DNA of 64,000 nucleotides, from assembly GCA_025766275.1 (NCBI GenBank), contig JAFKAC010000016.1, positions 62,001-126,000 of the forward strand, given 5' to 3'. This DNA comes from Lactarius indigo (Eukaryota > Basidiomycota > Agaricomycetes > Russulales > Russulaceae). Position numbers and translations under genes: made by a program. The notes below the pieces were generated by a model, which was not told the DNA's origin, searched no databases, and worked only from the letters and a program-made list of their open reading frames with translations. Shown in pieces: positions 10,036 through 21,787 of this stretch. Within the stretch, counting starts at the first letter, position 1, and every line of letters begins with the position of its first letter.

Positions 10036-10529
10036 GTCCTGAGCGCCTGAGCCCAAATGGAATGAGTGCAGTGGAAGTGTCACTGCTCCGGTAATCTTTC
10101 CATTCCCGAGATGCCAGCCCATCTTCAAAAGGAGCTTGAATTCACATCACGTCTCCGTCACACTCTGGGACACTTTTCATGTTTTTCCCTTCTGCAAGCT
10201 GATCGCATCAGCCTGGTGAGTCAAAAATTGCCATAGGAAATGTTCTTTATATGCCCTAACACCCTAGCCCTGCAGATCTTAATTTTTTTTGGAAGATCGT
10301 TGGGATCTGTGCACATAGAAACCTCTTGAAAACGACCACCTTACCTTTTTGTTTACTTTCCCTTTGTATTCACCAATAGATTCCCTTTTTTTTTTTCTGA
10401 TCATGTATCTACACAACCTACTGTACATAGTGTAATTTTTTTGGGCTTAAAGGATGTCGGGAAAGCAGCGATCTATCCCAATCTCTGAGATTTGCACAAC
10501 AATGGGCATTTGCAATAGCCCGTACGTGA
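10036..10529. other. Upstream region of the split transposase, no gene seen
   Basis: T-rich sequence 5' of the minus-strand transposase. No inverted-repeat end of the DNA transposon could be recognised. The unrelated kinase-remnant sequence starts near 10530. Confidence 0.5.
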
Positions 10530-11080
10530 TAGTAACCCAGTTCCAGAATCGGCTCTTAGCCAGAGCCAGGGACTGCGCCAGCCGCGGTTGGGAACTCACC
10601 TCCTCAACCAACATCTGGAACATGGTCCCGCAATCGGATACTTCCCGGCAGAAGCCCGAGCCACAGGCTCTGCCTCGCCCGAGAGCTCCTGTGCCACAGA
10701 ACGTCGACGCGGAACAACGCGCAGGCAGCCGGCGTGTAATATCGAAGTCGGCAAAGCTTGACGACCTTTCCGGGCGCCTCAAGCGCAATCCGCGATCTTA
10801 TGTTCGTGCAAAAAGTATAGGCTCTGATGCGCGGCATTGGGGATGGCGAGGCGATGGGCGGATTGGGGGCGGCGCGGCCTGGGGAACAAACTTGGATCAC
10901 GTACCTTGAAGGCTCGACGGATGGGTCGACCATGTTCGCGACGGGTGGTCGCAATCGAAGAGGCGCTCGGTGCAAAAGACGGCACTGTCTCTGCGCGCTG
11001 TAGTGTAGTGTAGAAAAAGCGGTTCTACGGGTTGCCCGGGATCTGCCTGGATCCTTAAGCTAATTAGCCAGGTATTACTG
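10530..11080 (-). pseudogene. Kinase-like remnant k1 upstream of NLR1
   Basis: The minus strand shows decayed pieces of the same gene as K1/K2, including LYFLHEHKIADC at about 10800-10830 followed by an in-frame stop. The segment similar to the K1 C-lobe is frameshifted. It lies head to head with NLR1, as the other remnants do with theirs. It has no usable ORF. Confidence 0.6.
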
Positions 11081-11487
11081 GGGCATGGTGTGAACCCGTA
11101 AGCACGCGATGATTTTCATGCCTCCGAGATTCCGTTGCGGCATCCCGTGATATCGTCCAAGTTTCAGGTGGTACGAGTCATGACGGGGCATGACGAGAGA
11201 ACAATGAGGGGATTTAAAGGGTTAGATTGGAGGTGTCGCGGGTGAGAGGACATGATGAAATTGCGTAAATATTGTCAGGATGTCGTTCTGTGTGAGGATT
11301 ACTGTAATGAAAGTTGACCCAAGGGTTGGCCCGTTGGGCATTGAGTTGAGGATGCAAGGCAGTGCCGCTTCCGCCACTGGCACCTGGTGACTTCTACCTG
11401 GGGCATGCGCGCTCGTTTCCTCTGCCTCGACTGTCTATCTGTTTCTCTCATCACATCGCTCATCAGTTCATCCATATTACTCTTCCT
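11081..11487 (+). promoter_or_regulatory. Shared upstream region between kinase remnant and NLR1
   Basis: Non-coding, and collinear with the regions before NLR3, NLR5 and NLR6. It ends in a pyrimidine-rich stretch right before the ATG. No clear TATA box was seen. Confidence 0.4.
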
Positions 11488-14400
11488 ATGTCTCACGCAC
11501 CATCCATATCCACATCCTCAAGCCCTTCAAATTTCCAGTCCATCTTCAATGCTGCCCTCAAAGCGTATAAGAAAAAGACCAAGAACGACCTTCTCGCCCA
11601 TCCTCTCGCAGCGCAACTACAGGCCTGCAACTCCCCCACTGACATTCTTGCCATCCTTCAGGACAAAGTCAAGGAGTTTGATCAATCAAGGAGTGCCGAC
11701 GAGAGGTTATCAAGGTGGCTGAACCCAACTATTAATATCCTCTACACATTCTCTGCAACGCTCGGCGAAGGTGTTGGACTCGTGAGTACCATCAAGTTAA
11801 CTTGTTCTTCCATTCCTTTAATACCAATTTCCACAGGTTTTCTCGCCCGCAAAAGTGATCTCTGCTGGTGTTGGCGTCCTCCTCTCGGTGAGCATCTTCC
11901 TTGATCCCTGTCTGGGAGCAATTCGGCCTGTTCCTACACTGACATCTGTCTCAGGCGGCCAAGGATGTTGAAGCAAGCCAAGACGACCTCATCGATCTCT
12001 TCGGGCGCATCGAGAACTTCTTCAAGCGCCTCGAATCTTATACTACAGTGCGACCGACAGACGCAATGGCTGACATAATCGTCAAGATAATGATCGAAGT
12101 GCTGAACATCTTCGCGATTGCAACTAAGGAGATGAGGCAGAGTCGAGCGAGTGCGTTATTCTCGGCGATGCATTATTATCGGCTGACCTATGTCCAGAAA
12201 AATACCTGAAGAAGCTCATTGGAAAGAAGGAGATAGAAGATGCCCTGAAGCGGTTAGACAAGTTGACGCAAGAGGAAGCTCGGATGGCGGCTGCAGAGAT
12301 CCTGAAACTCACGCATATCGTTGTAGATGGTACGTCTAGCGTGTTGGTTACTCGGGATCTGATCTGAACGTGCCATATGTCGGTTAGGTGTCCAACAATT
12401 GGCAAACAGCATAGACGATGTGAAATGTTTGTGATCAACTCTTTCGTTTGTTGCCGTGATGTCTCTTACGTGCTCATAGGGAACCAAGTGAGAGAGAGCC
12501 TCAGAAGATGGGTTACCCCGCCAGATCCGTCGACAAATCACAATATCGCGTGCGGTATCCAACACGGGGGAACAGCTCAGTGGTTCTTTTGTGGTAGAAT
12601 TTTTGAGAAGTGGAGATCCGCCGCCTCCCTCTTATGGATTTATGGCAAACGTATGATTCCCTCACCTGTCTCTGATCACTCCTGATGATTATCCGCATTC
12701 TTAGCGGGCTCCGGGAAGAGCATCCTTTGGTCAGTCATCGCTTAGCGCTCTGCGCTACAACAACTTACGTTGCGCCTGACAGCTCCGCAATCATTCAAGA
12801 CATCGAAACCTTATGCAAGGCAGGATTAGGGTCTATCGCGTACTTTTATTTTGACTTCAGGGATCTTAATAAGCAAAATCGTCGAGACCTCCTCCCATCC
12901 CTTCTCGTTCAACTTTCCACTCAGTCCAGTCCTTGTTGTGACATCCTCCACCGCCTCTATTTGGAACACGACAAAGGATCAAAAGCGCCGAGCGAAGCTG
13001 CGTTGATGCAATGCCTCAAGGACATGCTTACGATCCCCAATCAACCACCGATTTACATTATCTTGGATGCGCTCGACGAATGTCCAAACTCATATGGCAT
13101 CCCATCGCCACGTGAAGATGTTCTTACTCTTGTCAAGGACCTGGTCAATCTTGGTCTACCTCATCTTCATATATGCGTCACCAGCCGCCCCGAGTTCGAT
13201 ATTCGGGCCACTCTTGGTCCTTTGGCACTTCACAGCGTGTCTCTCCACGACCAAAGTGGACAGAAAAAGGATATCGTCGATTACGTCCACTCGGTGGTGT
13301 ACTCTGACTCTGAGACGATGATGAAGAAGTGGCGAGAGGGAGACAAGAAAATGGTTGTTGACGCCCTGTCAGAGAAGGCCGACGGAATGTAAGTGCCTCG
13401 ATCGTTGTAACGTCGTGACGACAGCTCATGAGCTTAACCAGGTTCCGATGGGTGTTTTGTCAACTGGAAACATTGCGACAATGTCTTCCGCAAAGTGTGC
13501 GGCGTACTCTAAATGAACTTCCGGAGTCTCTCGACGAGACGTACGAGCGGGTGATGATGGAAATCAAGAAGGCTAATCAAGTGCACGCGTATCGGATGCT
13601 TCAATGCCTGACGGTTGCAGTTCGACCCCTTTCCGTCGCGGAACTCGCGGAACTACTCGCATTTGACTTCAATGTGGCGAAGGGTGGGATCCCTGAGCTT
13701 AACTCGGATTGGCGGTGGGAAGATCACGAGCAAGCAGTAATCTCAACCTGTTCAAGTTTAATCACTGTCGTCCCCCGCCGCTACAGATCCCCACTTGTTC
13801 AGTTTTCGCACTTTTCGGTGAAGGAGTTTTTGATGTCGAATCGGCTCGCAACTTCGATGGGAGACATCTCGCGGTACTATATTTCCCTCAAAGAGGCCCA
13901 CACGGTGATGGCCCAGGCTTGTCTCGGTGCTCTACTCCGGGACCCCGACATCAACAGCATCGATACCGCACCTCTGGCTCAATATGCCGCTAAGCATTGG
14001 GTGACTCATGCGCGGGTCGAGAATGTCGCATCACGAGTCCGGGATGGGATGGAACAACTGTTTGATCCAGATCAGCCCTACTTAGCTGCGTGGGTCCGGT
14101 TGCACGATCCCGATACCGGCTACGATCCTCCTATGGAGGCAGATCCGGAACCCGGAGCAAGACCATTGTATTACGCCGCGCTGTGTGGATTCCACGAACT
14201 AGTCGAACACCTTACTCTCAAATATCCGCAGTACGCAAGTGCTCGAGGTGGTCGACGTGGAACTGCGTTACACTCTGCATCGTTTGCGGGTCATCTCCAG
14301 ATTGTACGCTCACTCCTTCAGCATGGCGTGGGTGTCGATGTTCAAGACCACGTGAACGGCTCGCCATTGCAATGGGCGTCTGTGGAGGGACATCTTGATG

Positions 14401-14765
14401 TTGTTGAATGCCTACTCGACCATGGCGCGGATGTGGATTTGCAGGACGATTACCACAAGAGTTCACTAACTTTGGCAGCACATGGTGGGAAAATCGACAT
14501 CGTTCGGGTGCTACTTGAGCACAATGCGGATGTTCATTGCCGGGACAATGAAGGTCAGACTCCTTTACACGACGCAATAGAGGGTGCCAGTGATATGCGC
14601 AAAGGTGATTACCCCGGGGTTGTGAAATTAATACTGGAGCATGGCGCGGATTTAGGTGCCAAGAACAATATTGGGGAGACTCCGTTGCAGGTGGCATTGG
14701 AGCGGGGAAAGAGCGAGATCGCGCGGATACTTTCTGAATTTCGTTCTGGGAGAGCGCAAATTTAG
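11488..14765 (+). CDS. NLR1: Goodbye-NACHT-ankyrin protein (945 aa)
   Basis: Nine exons: 11488-11781, 11837-11887, 11955-12150, 12198-12329, 12388-12426, 12480-12650, 12705-12729, 12783-13388, 13442-14765. They total 2838 nt and keep the frame with GT..AG at every junction. The N-terminus matches the fungal STAND Goodbye domain, including a Gly-rich hydrophobic segment (VFSPAKVISAGVGVLLS). The NACHT Walker A is GKPGSGKS (about 293-300), built from three exons, and Walker B is IYIILDALDEC. VTSRPEFDIR follows, then a winged-helix-like region and about six ankyrin repeats. Such proteins are cytoplasmic NTP-driven switches in fungal immunity or self/non-self recognition; ligand unknown. Exon 5 is 21 nt shorter than in the other copies. 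The part up to about 13130 is clearly diverged from NLR3, but the rest is nearly identical. Confidence 0.9.
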
Positions 14766-15354
14766 TGCCCCGAGTTTGCTAATTATGGTGAAACTACGAT
14801 GCAGTGCACATTATTTTCTTTCCCCTTGTCTCTACCTCGTTTGTACTGCATAAATTCGCTACGGCGTGATCCCGTGCTTGTATTGACGGTGACAGCTCGC
14901 GGTGCCATACTCTTCAGTGTACACTGTACTAGTGGTATGCTAGATATTTCGATGTCGTAGATTGTACTGGTACCTGTGGCGAAGAACCTTGAACTCATTT
15001 TGTTATACTGCTCCTAGAAAATACGGTCCTTTCAAAAAAAAAAACAAAACAAAAAACAAAAAACGGTCTCCTAGAAATGTACCTCCTGCTCCTTTGATAG
15101 GGATTCTCAAGTCTCTCGCACTCATTTTCGTTTAACGACTACGACTCTGAACTGATCAAGTGCTCATCAACTGTTTCCAGTCTATTGGTTAAACTTGGTT
15201 TTGTGATTTTCCATGCATACTACTCGACCAGCAGCGTGCAGAGCCATATTAACAGCGTGAGACCTATCAGCTGTCGCGCACACAGTACTTGCTGCCTGGA
15301 ACAGCTTGGGAAATCTTGCTAATTCCGGGCCAGCTTCTTTGACAATTATGGTCC
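14766..15354. other. NLR1 3' flank with A-rich tract
   Basis: Non-coding, with an A-rich run at 15034-15063. Homologous runs lie after NLR3 (32137-32151) and NLR5 (56412-56423) with different lengths. No gene was seen. Confidence 0.6.
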
Positions 15355-15543
15355 TCAATCATATATCGCATGTTCGGAGAGAATCCCACAGTAATGAATG
15401 GATTTCTTGGCGTGCGCCATCTCGTCCTCCGGCTTGCCTGCCTTTACCAGAATGGTGCAGAGCGCCAATTTCGCGAGCACATATTTGGGAGATTCGATCT
15501 TAGGTCGCACGCTGAGAACGTATCGGCTCACGTGCTCCCACAC
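15355..15543 (-). pseudogene. T fragment: short TPR-like piece (62 aa frame)
   Basis: A minus-strand frame ending IYD-stop holds YVLAKLALCTILVKAGKPED followed by EMAHAKKSI, a helix pair like a tetratricopeptide repeat. The same piece recurs near 25100, 33050, 49170 and 56780, always just 3' of the RRP6 relic. It is probably the last exon of an unidentified gene carried along by the duplications. Parent gene not recognised. Confidence 0.45.
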
Positions 15544-15703
15544 TCACGGCCGCACCAGTAAACCACTATGAAATATTGAGGGTATGCGATTTAATGACAC
15601 TCTACGAGCCAGGTCCCTCCCAAGGTGGTCATGTGCAAAGTGCGAGACAGATTTCCATGCAAATGACAACAACAAAAGGTTTCTGTTTTATCAAGATCAC
15701 GCA

Positions 15704-16990
15704 TCAGGGTCGGAAAGTATGCGATACATGATTTCCGCTTTTAACCTCCCTCCGGTCTCAGCCGCCGGGAAGTCCCCGCGTTCTGAAACGGCGACACCTA
15801 AATCATCTCCGGACAGAGGTATAGGGCAAGTGCCAATCGCACCTAACAAGGCCTTCTTCTGTCGCCTCTTCACAGCTCTCCTGTCCTCTTGCTCGCTCCA
15901 CTCGCCATCGTCCAGGATATTCGGTGTGCTCGCAAAGTTGAACGGTACCACTTCTTCTGTCTTCGCCTTGTCCTTCGCCGCCGGCAGAGTGGCCGACTTT
16001 CCCCGTCACCATCGTCGTCGGGAGTTCCTGCCTTCTTCGCACGCTTGCGCTTCTTTTGGAGCTGTCCGACGACGACGATTGCGTCGTCGATGACTTCGGG
16101 CTTGGCCGTCTGTCTCAGAGCAGCCGGGACGAACGGAATCTCGATCTCGGCGGTTGCTCCGTCGATGGGAATGTCGGGCGCGGATGTCGTTACGGTCTCA
16201 ATTGTCGTGACCATAGTCACCTCTTGAGGTGCCTGCGGCAAGAAAGAGACAATCCAATAAAAATATACGAACCTCATACCTTGGGCACGGTAGGTGCAAT
16301 GACCAGAGTGCTGTGTATCCTGTTGACCACATCCTGGAATCGGCCGATGATATTGATTTTAGGAACGGCGGAAGTTGGTGGGACGCCAAACAGCGAACTC
16401 CGAGGAGTTGAATAGACAGACGGAAGACGGGGAAACACCGCCACGGTACCGAAAAGTGACAAAGAAGATGACGTGGGGGCCGGGGTCGGGTGTTCTGAAG
16501 AAACTTCAACTTCCTTTCTTGGTTCCAGCGTTACCTCAGATGGCACGACTGGAATGGGTTCACTTGGCGCCGCAGGACCACTCAGCCCTTTCCTTACAGC
16601 GCTGCGAATCACGTCGAGCAACTCCTTCGCACGTCTCCTCACCACGGGCGGTGTAGACGGAAACACATGCAGAAGCGCGGCCATGTCCGCAGGCGGCTGC
16701 TCCACCAGCTTGCACACAAACCGGTTTGAGAGCATGTATCTAGAACTTCGTCAATCCTTGCACGAGGAACGAAACAAAGCACACTTGCCCAGTGTTCTTG
16801 TCCTCCTCGCGCGCGACCCAGTCCCGCCACACGTTAACAGCGTGTCGAGGAAAGTCGAGGACTTTCGAGGCGTGGAACGTGTCGAGCACGTTTACCAGAT
16901 ACAAATTGAAGTCCTGTTGAAGCCAAATGACATCACTATCAGCGAGACCCATTCAGTGAAATCAGCGTCCACTGCGAAGAATGTGAGATG
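15704..16990 (-). pseudogene. RRP6-like exosome exonuclease relic, type 1, block 1
   Basis: Pieces of the nuclear exosome 3'-5' exonuclease Rrp6 are read on the minus strand. First comes SDVIWLQQDFNLYLVNVLDT from the exonuclease core, joined through FPRHAV directly to the HRDC-side sequence WRDWVAREED. Then come LVEQPPADMAALLHVF and PVVRRRAKELLDVIRSAVRK, and a Lys-rich C-terminal tail (QKKRKRAKKAG; NILDDGEWSEQED). Most of the catalytic exonuclease domain between HAV and the HRDC part is missing, and the tail is frameshifted relative to the block 2 copy. It is a truncated, internally deleted copy, unlikely to be active. It abuts the S9 relic on the same strand. Confidence 0.75.
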
Positions 16991-17020
16991 GGAAGGCTAT
17001 GACGAACATGAGGCTAATGT

Positions 17021-18190
17021 TTACCAGTTCCAATCACGGCTGATGAAGTGCTGTTGCGCCGCCATCCCTGCTGGGCCACCGTGAGCGTTGACAATGCAGG
17101 GCTGTTTCTCAGTGGGGTCAGAGCTGCCATCATATGCAAAGTTTGTTGGCGGGTACAGTGTCGCATACACGAGCTGGGAAATGATGCTGTCTGTGAATGG
17201 GAGAAAATCTGCAGAGGACTTGAGCTTGAGCTTGAGAGTCTGATAAGTGACGCCCGAGCGCGGTGCGGAGGGATCTGAGATGGTAAGTTTTAAAATCTCC
17301 CATGGTGTTCGCATCGACCCGGCTTCTGTGCGGATCGCGCTGATCAAATTGAAGGGGCTATCGATGAGTATCAAAGACTTTGTCTTCCGGTCAAAGGGGT
17401 ATAGCATGCTTCTCCCTTTGTTGAGCCCGGAAAAAGCACCCCCTTTTTCTCCGTATCTAGGAGTCGACCCACCCGGGATAGCCTACGCTAACCTCGCGCC
17501 AGCCCAAAGCGAGCTCCTTCTCATCGCTACAGGTACTCTCATCGCCGTCTGCGACAAACGTGAATACATGGATCGCAGATCGCTGCCGCGGCATGTCGGG
17601 GTGATTGCACTGCCGGAACGCGATGCCAGTGCGAGCGACATCTGGAGAAAACCAGGGGGCTGCGTAGAAGTCGACTCGGGAGGCGATAGTCGTCAGGGAT
17701 TAGGTTTTCGTATTAATGTATTGATCACTGTTGTCGGGGTCATCGCTTGTGTGATCGTCAAGCACCGCGGTGAGGAAATTTCGGTGGACTGAGTGAATAT
17801 CAAAGTCGGCGTATCTGCACGGCACTTCCGCTACCCAAATGACTCGGCACCATGCAGCATCGGAGCAAAGTGGAGAATGCCCGCCAGGAGTTACTGCCTT
17901 AGGTTCTGATCCACCTTTGAGGGAATATACCTTCCCGTCAGGTAAATACGAGAAGTACGTCATTCCATTCTGGACAATTGCAGCGCCTCCAACATATTCT
18001 TGGACCTTAGTCGTGGCGTTCCATTTGGGACCGAAAATATCCTTGTTGGCGATGATATCGACTATAACAGCTCGTCCACCTTCAGATGGCCCCCTTTCAA
18101 TGTGGTATATCTTTTGTGTGGTCAGATCGAACAGTACATATACTAGGGATGTGCTCTGCGATGGTGAGATTTTAGGGTCATCTTACTAGA
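17021..18190 (-). pseudogene. S9-family peptidase relic, block 1
   Basis: The minus strand encodes the N-terminal beta-propeller side of a prolyl-oligopeptidase/acylaminoacyl-peptidase-type protein. Recognisable pieces are LVYVLFDLTTQKIYHIE, PSEGGRAVIVDI, DGKVYSLKGGSEPKAVTPGG and FLTAVLDDHT. The start of the hydrolase domain (PCIVNAHGGPAGMAAQQ) follows, then a stop at 17021. The catalytic Ser-Asp-His part is absent: the gene is cut off where the RRP6 relic begins. Stops and a frameshift interrupt the middle. The N-terminal end lies about 200 bp from the NLR2 start, in the opposite direction. Confidence 0.75.
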
Positions 18191-18393
18191 AAATGGCCTG
18201 AGGAGGAGCACATACACTTTGAACCAACACATCCGCAGTAATGTACTGTAATTCTGTAGATTCCGCTCGGCGTCTGTTTGTCTGACATGCATGAGGCGGT
18301 GCACTACGTGCCTGGAAACTCACACCTGAGGCGATTACAGTCAATTCCATAGCCTTTCTGTTTCCCTCCCATCGCCGACTAGCTCATCTCTCT
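18191..18393 (+). promoter_or_regulatory. NLR2 upstream region
   Basis: A short non-coding gap between the divergently oriented S9 relic and NLR2. It is pyrimidine-rich before the ATG. In block 2 the equivalent site carries about 0.83 kb more sequence (35867-36703). Confidence 0.4.
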
Positions 18394-21300
18394 ATGTCTC
18401 AACCTCCGTCCACTCCTACATCCTCTTCCAATTTCCGGTCCATCTTCAGTGCTGCCTTGAAATCATATGAGAAAAAGACCAAGAACGACCTTCTTGCGCA
18501 TCCACTCGCAGCACGGCTACAAGCCTGCAACTCCCCTGGTGACATTCTTGTTGTCCTTCAAGATGAGGTCAAGGAGTTTGATCAATCAAGGAGTGCCGAT
18601 GAGAGGTTATTACGGTGGTTGAATCCGACTATCAACGTCCTCTACACCTTCTCTGCGACCCTCGGAGAAGGCGTCGGACTCGTGAGTCCATCCAGTCTAA
18701 CTACACCTACCCCCTTGATACCAGATTTTCAGGTGTTCTCTCCCGCAAAAGTAATTTTTGCTGGTGTTGGGGTCCTGCTCTTGGTGAGCGTCCACTTTGA
18801 ACCCTGCGTCAAGGCGAGTCTTACCCCGGAGTATGTCACAGGCAGCCAAGGATGTCGAAGCAAGCCAAGACGACCTCATCGATCTCTTCGAGCGCATCGA
18901 GAACTTCTTCACACGTCTCGAGTCTTATACCACGGTTCGACCAACAGACGCGATGACTGACATAATCGTGAAGATAATGGTCGAAGTGCTGAACGTCTTC
19001 GCGATTGCGACGAAGGAGATGAGGCAGGGTCGAGCGAGTGCGTTTCCCTCGGCGATATATGATTGTCGGCTAATCCATTTTCAGAAAAATATCTGAAGAA
19101 GCTGATTGGAAAGAAGGAGATAGAGGACGCTCTGAAACGATTAGACAAGTTGACGCAGGAGGAGGCCCGGATGGCGGCTGCAGAGATCCTGAAGCTCACG
19201 CACGTCGTCGACAATAAGGTGACCACTGTCGTAGATGGTAAGTCTGGCGTATTACCTACTCTGGGAATCTCATCTGAACAAGGATACATTCGTTAGATGG
19301 AAAAGAAACGAAGCAAGCGGTCCAACAATTGGCAAGCAGCGTAGACGACATGAAATGTTTGTGATCGCCGTATCCTTCGGTCGTCTTATCTTTAACGCGC
19401 CCGCAGGGAATCAATCGAGAAAGAGCCTCCGCGAATGGGTGTTTCCCCCGGATCCATCAACAAATCACAACATCGCATGCGATCTTCATCACGGGGGAAC
19501 TGCCCAGTGGTTCTTCCGAGGCAGTATGTTTGACGAATGGAAGTCGACTGGCTCTCTCTTGTGGATCTATGGCAAACGTATGTTATCCCAATTCTTTTCC
19601 TAGCGGCCCCTCATCATCGTCCACATTTCAGCGGGCTCGGGGAAGACCATCCTTTGGTTCGTCATACCTCGTCATTTTACACCTGGATGAGCTGAGTTCG
19701 CCCTACAGTTCCGCAATCGTACAAGACATTGTAACTCTAAGCGAGGCGGGATCAGCGTCAATGGCGTATTTTTATTTCGACTTCAGGGATCTCGACAAAC
19801 AACACATCCGAAACCTTCTCCCCTCTCTTCTTATTCAGCTTTCCGCTCAGTCTGATTGTCGTCGCGACATCCTCTCCCGTCTTTATTTGACGCACGATAA
19901 TGGCGAAAAGAAGCCGAGGGTTGGTGTGATGACACAATGCCTGAGGGACATGCTCACAATTGATGACCAACGGCCAATTTATATTATCCTGGATGCGCTC
20001 GACGAGTGCCCAAACTCGTCTGGGATCCCGTCACCTCGTGAACAAGTCGTTACGCTTATCAAGGACCTGGTCAATCTTCATCTACCTCATCTGCATATAT
20101 GCGTCACCAGCCGCCCCGAGTTCGATATTCGCGCTACACTTGTGCCTTTGGCACTTCACAGCGTATCCCTCCATGATCAAAGTGGACAAAAGAATGACAT
20201 CATCGATTATGTCCGCTCTGTCGTATACTCTGACTCTGAGACGATGATGAAGAAGTGGCGAGAAGGGGATAAGAAAATGGTAGTTGACGCGCTCTCAGAA
20301 AAGGCAGACGGAATGTAAGGGCATCCATTGTTGTAACGTCGTGATGACAACTCATGACCTCAAATAGGTTTCGATGGGTGTTTTGTCAACTGGAAACATT
20401 GCGACAATGTCTTCCGCAAAGTGTCCGGCGTACTCTAAATGAACTTCCGGAATCTCTCGACGAGACGTACGAGCGGGTGATGACGGAAATCAAGAAGGCC
20501 AATCAAGTGCACGCGTATCGGATGCTTCAATGCCTCACTGTGGCAGTCCGACCCCTTTCCGTCGCCGAACTCGCGGAACTACTCGCGTTTGACTTTGGCG
20601 TGGCGAAGGGTGGGATCCCTGAGCTGAACTCGGACTGGCGGTGGGAAGATCACGAGCAAGCAGTGCTTTCGACCTGTTCAAGTTTAATCACCATCGTTCC
20701 CAACGAAGAATCCCCGATTGTTCAATTTTCGCATTTTTCGGTGAAGGAGTTTTTGATGTCGGATCGGCTTGCGACGTCGACGGGAGACATCTCACAATAC
20801 CATATTTCTCTCGAAGATGCCCACACGGTTCTCGCTCAGGCTTCTCTCGGTGTCCTACTCCGGGATCCCGGTGTCGAAAATGGCGCCGATGGTGCCCTTC
20901 TGGCCCGATATGCGGCTGAGCACTGGGCGACCCATGCGCGGGTCGAGAATGTCGCGCAACGGGTCCGGGATGGGATGCAACAACTCTTCGACCCAGACAA
21001 GCCCTACCTTGAAGCGTGGATCCGGTTGCACGACGCCGATCGCAAACACCTCAGCTATTCTGGCGGCAAGCAATATCTGGAACCTGGAGCAAGACCATTG
21101 TATTATGCCGCATTGTGTGGGTTTCATGAACTAGTCAAACACCTTACCATCGAGTATCCGCAATACGCAAGTGCTCGAGGCGGTAATCTTGGGACGGCAT
21201 TACATTCGGCGTCGCATGGGGGGCACCTCCAGATTGTGCGTTCACTGCTTCGAAACAGTGTGGATGTCGATGTTCGAGACAATTTGGACGGCACCGCATT

Positions 21301-21787
21301 ACAATGGGCGTCTCAGGAAGGATACTGTGACGTTGTTCAATTCCTACTCGACCATGGCGCATATGTGGACTCGATGGATAAATACAAAAATACTTCGCTA
21401 GCTTTGGCGGCACAAAACGGGCACGTTGACGTCGTTCGTGTGTTACTCGGGCACAATGCGGATGCTAAGATCCAGGGCCGTGACAGCCAGACTCCTTTGT
21501 TCTATGTACTGGATATCTACCGAGGCAATTATCCCCGGGTTCTGCGATTATTACTGGAGCACGGTGCGGATGCGAATACTCGAGATACTCATCACCGGAC
21601 ACCATTACATCGGGTGTTGATGGGTCCAGTAAATCTTGACGTCGCACGCATGCTGTTAGAGCACGGTGCGGACGTAGATGCTATGGATGATGAGGGAAAG
21701 ACCCCATTGCAGGTGGCACCGGAGGAGGGACGGGATGAGATCGTGCGGTTGCTGTCCGAATTTCGTTCTGGGATAATACAAACGTAG
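18394..21787 (+). CDS. NLR2: Goodbye-NACHT-ankyrin protein (989 aa)
   Basis: Nine exons: 18394-18681, 18733-18783, 18842-19037, 19085-19237, 19297-19356, 19407-19577, 19632-19656, 19709-20314, 20368-21787. They total 2970 nt, in frame. The layout is as NLR1, with Goodbye domain, helical linker (exon 4 is 21 nt longer than in the NLR3 type, adding NKVTTVV), Walker A GKPGSGKT at 305-312, Walker B IILDALDEC, winged-helix region from residue 517, and seven ankyrin repeats. The extra repeat (DVARMLLEHGADVDAMDDEG) is near the C-terminus. It is nearly identical to NLR4, with the same exon spacing to the base (offset 18460). Predicted cytoplasmic receptor; ligand unknown. Confidence 0.9.

Noticed and set aside
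10454..10909. 151-aa plus-strand frame before NLR1
   Set aside because: It lies opposite a kinase remnant and its counterparts in other blocks are not conserved as this frame.
14220..14720. Regular 99-base periodicity as a DNA repeat or CRISPR-like array
   Set aside because: It reflects ankyrin repeats in the NLR protein; there are no identical repeats with spacers.
17247..17792. 181-aa plus-strand frame (and 34886-35527)
   Set aside because: Antisense shadow of the S9-peptidase relic, which has recognisable motifs on the minus strand.
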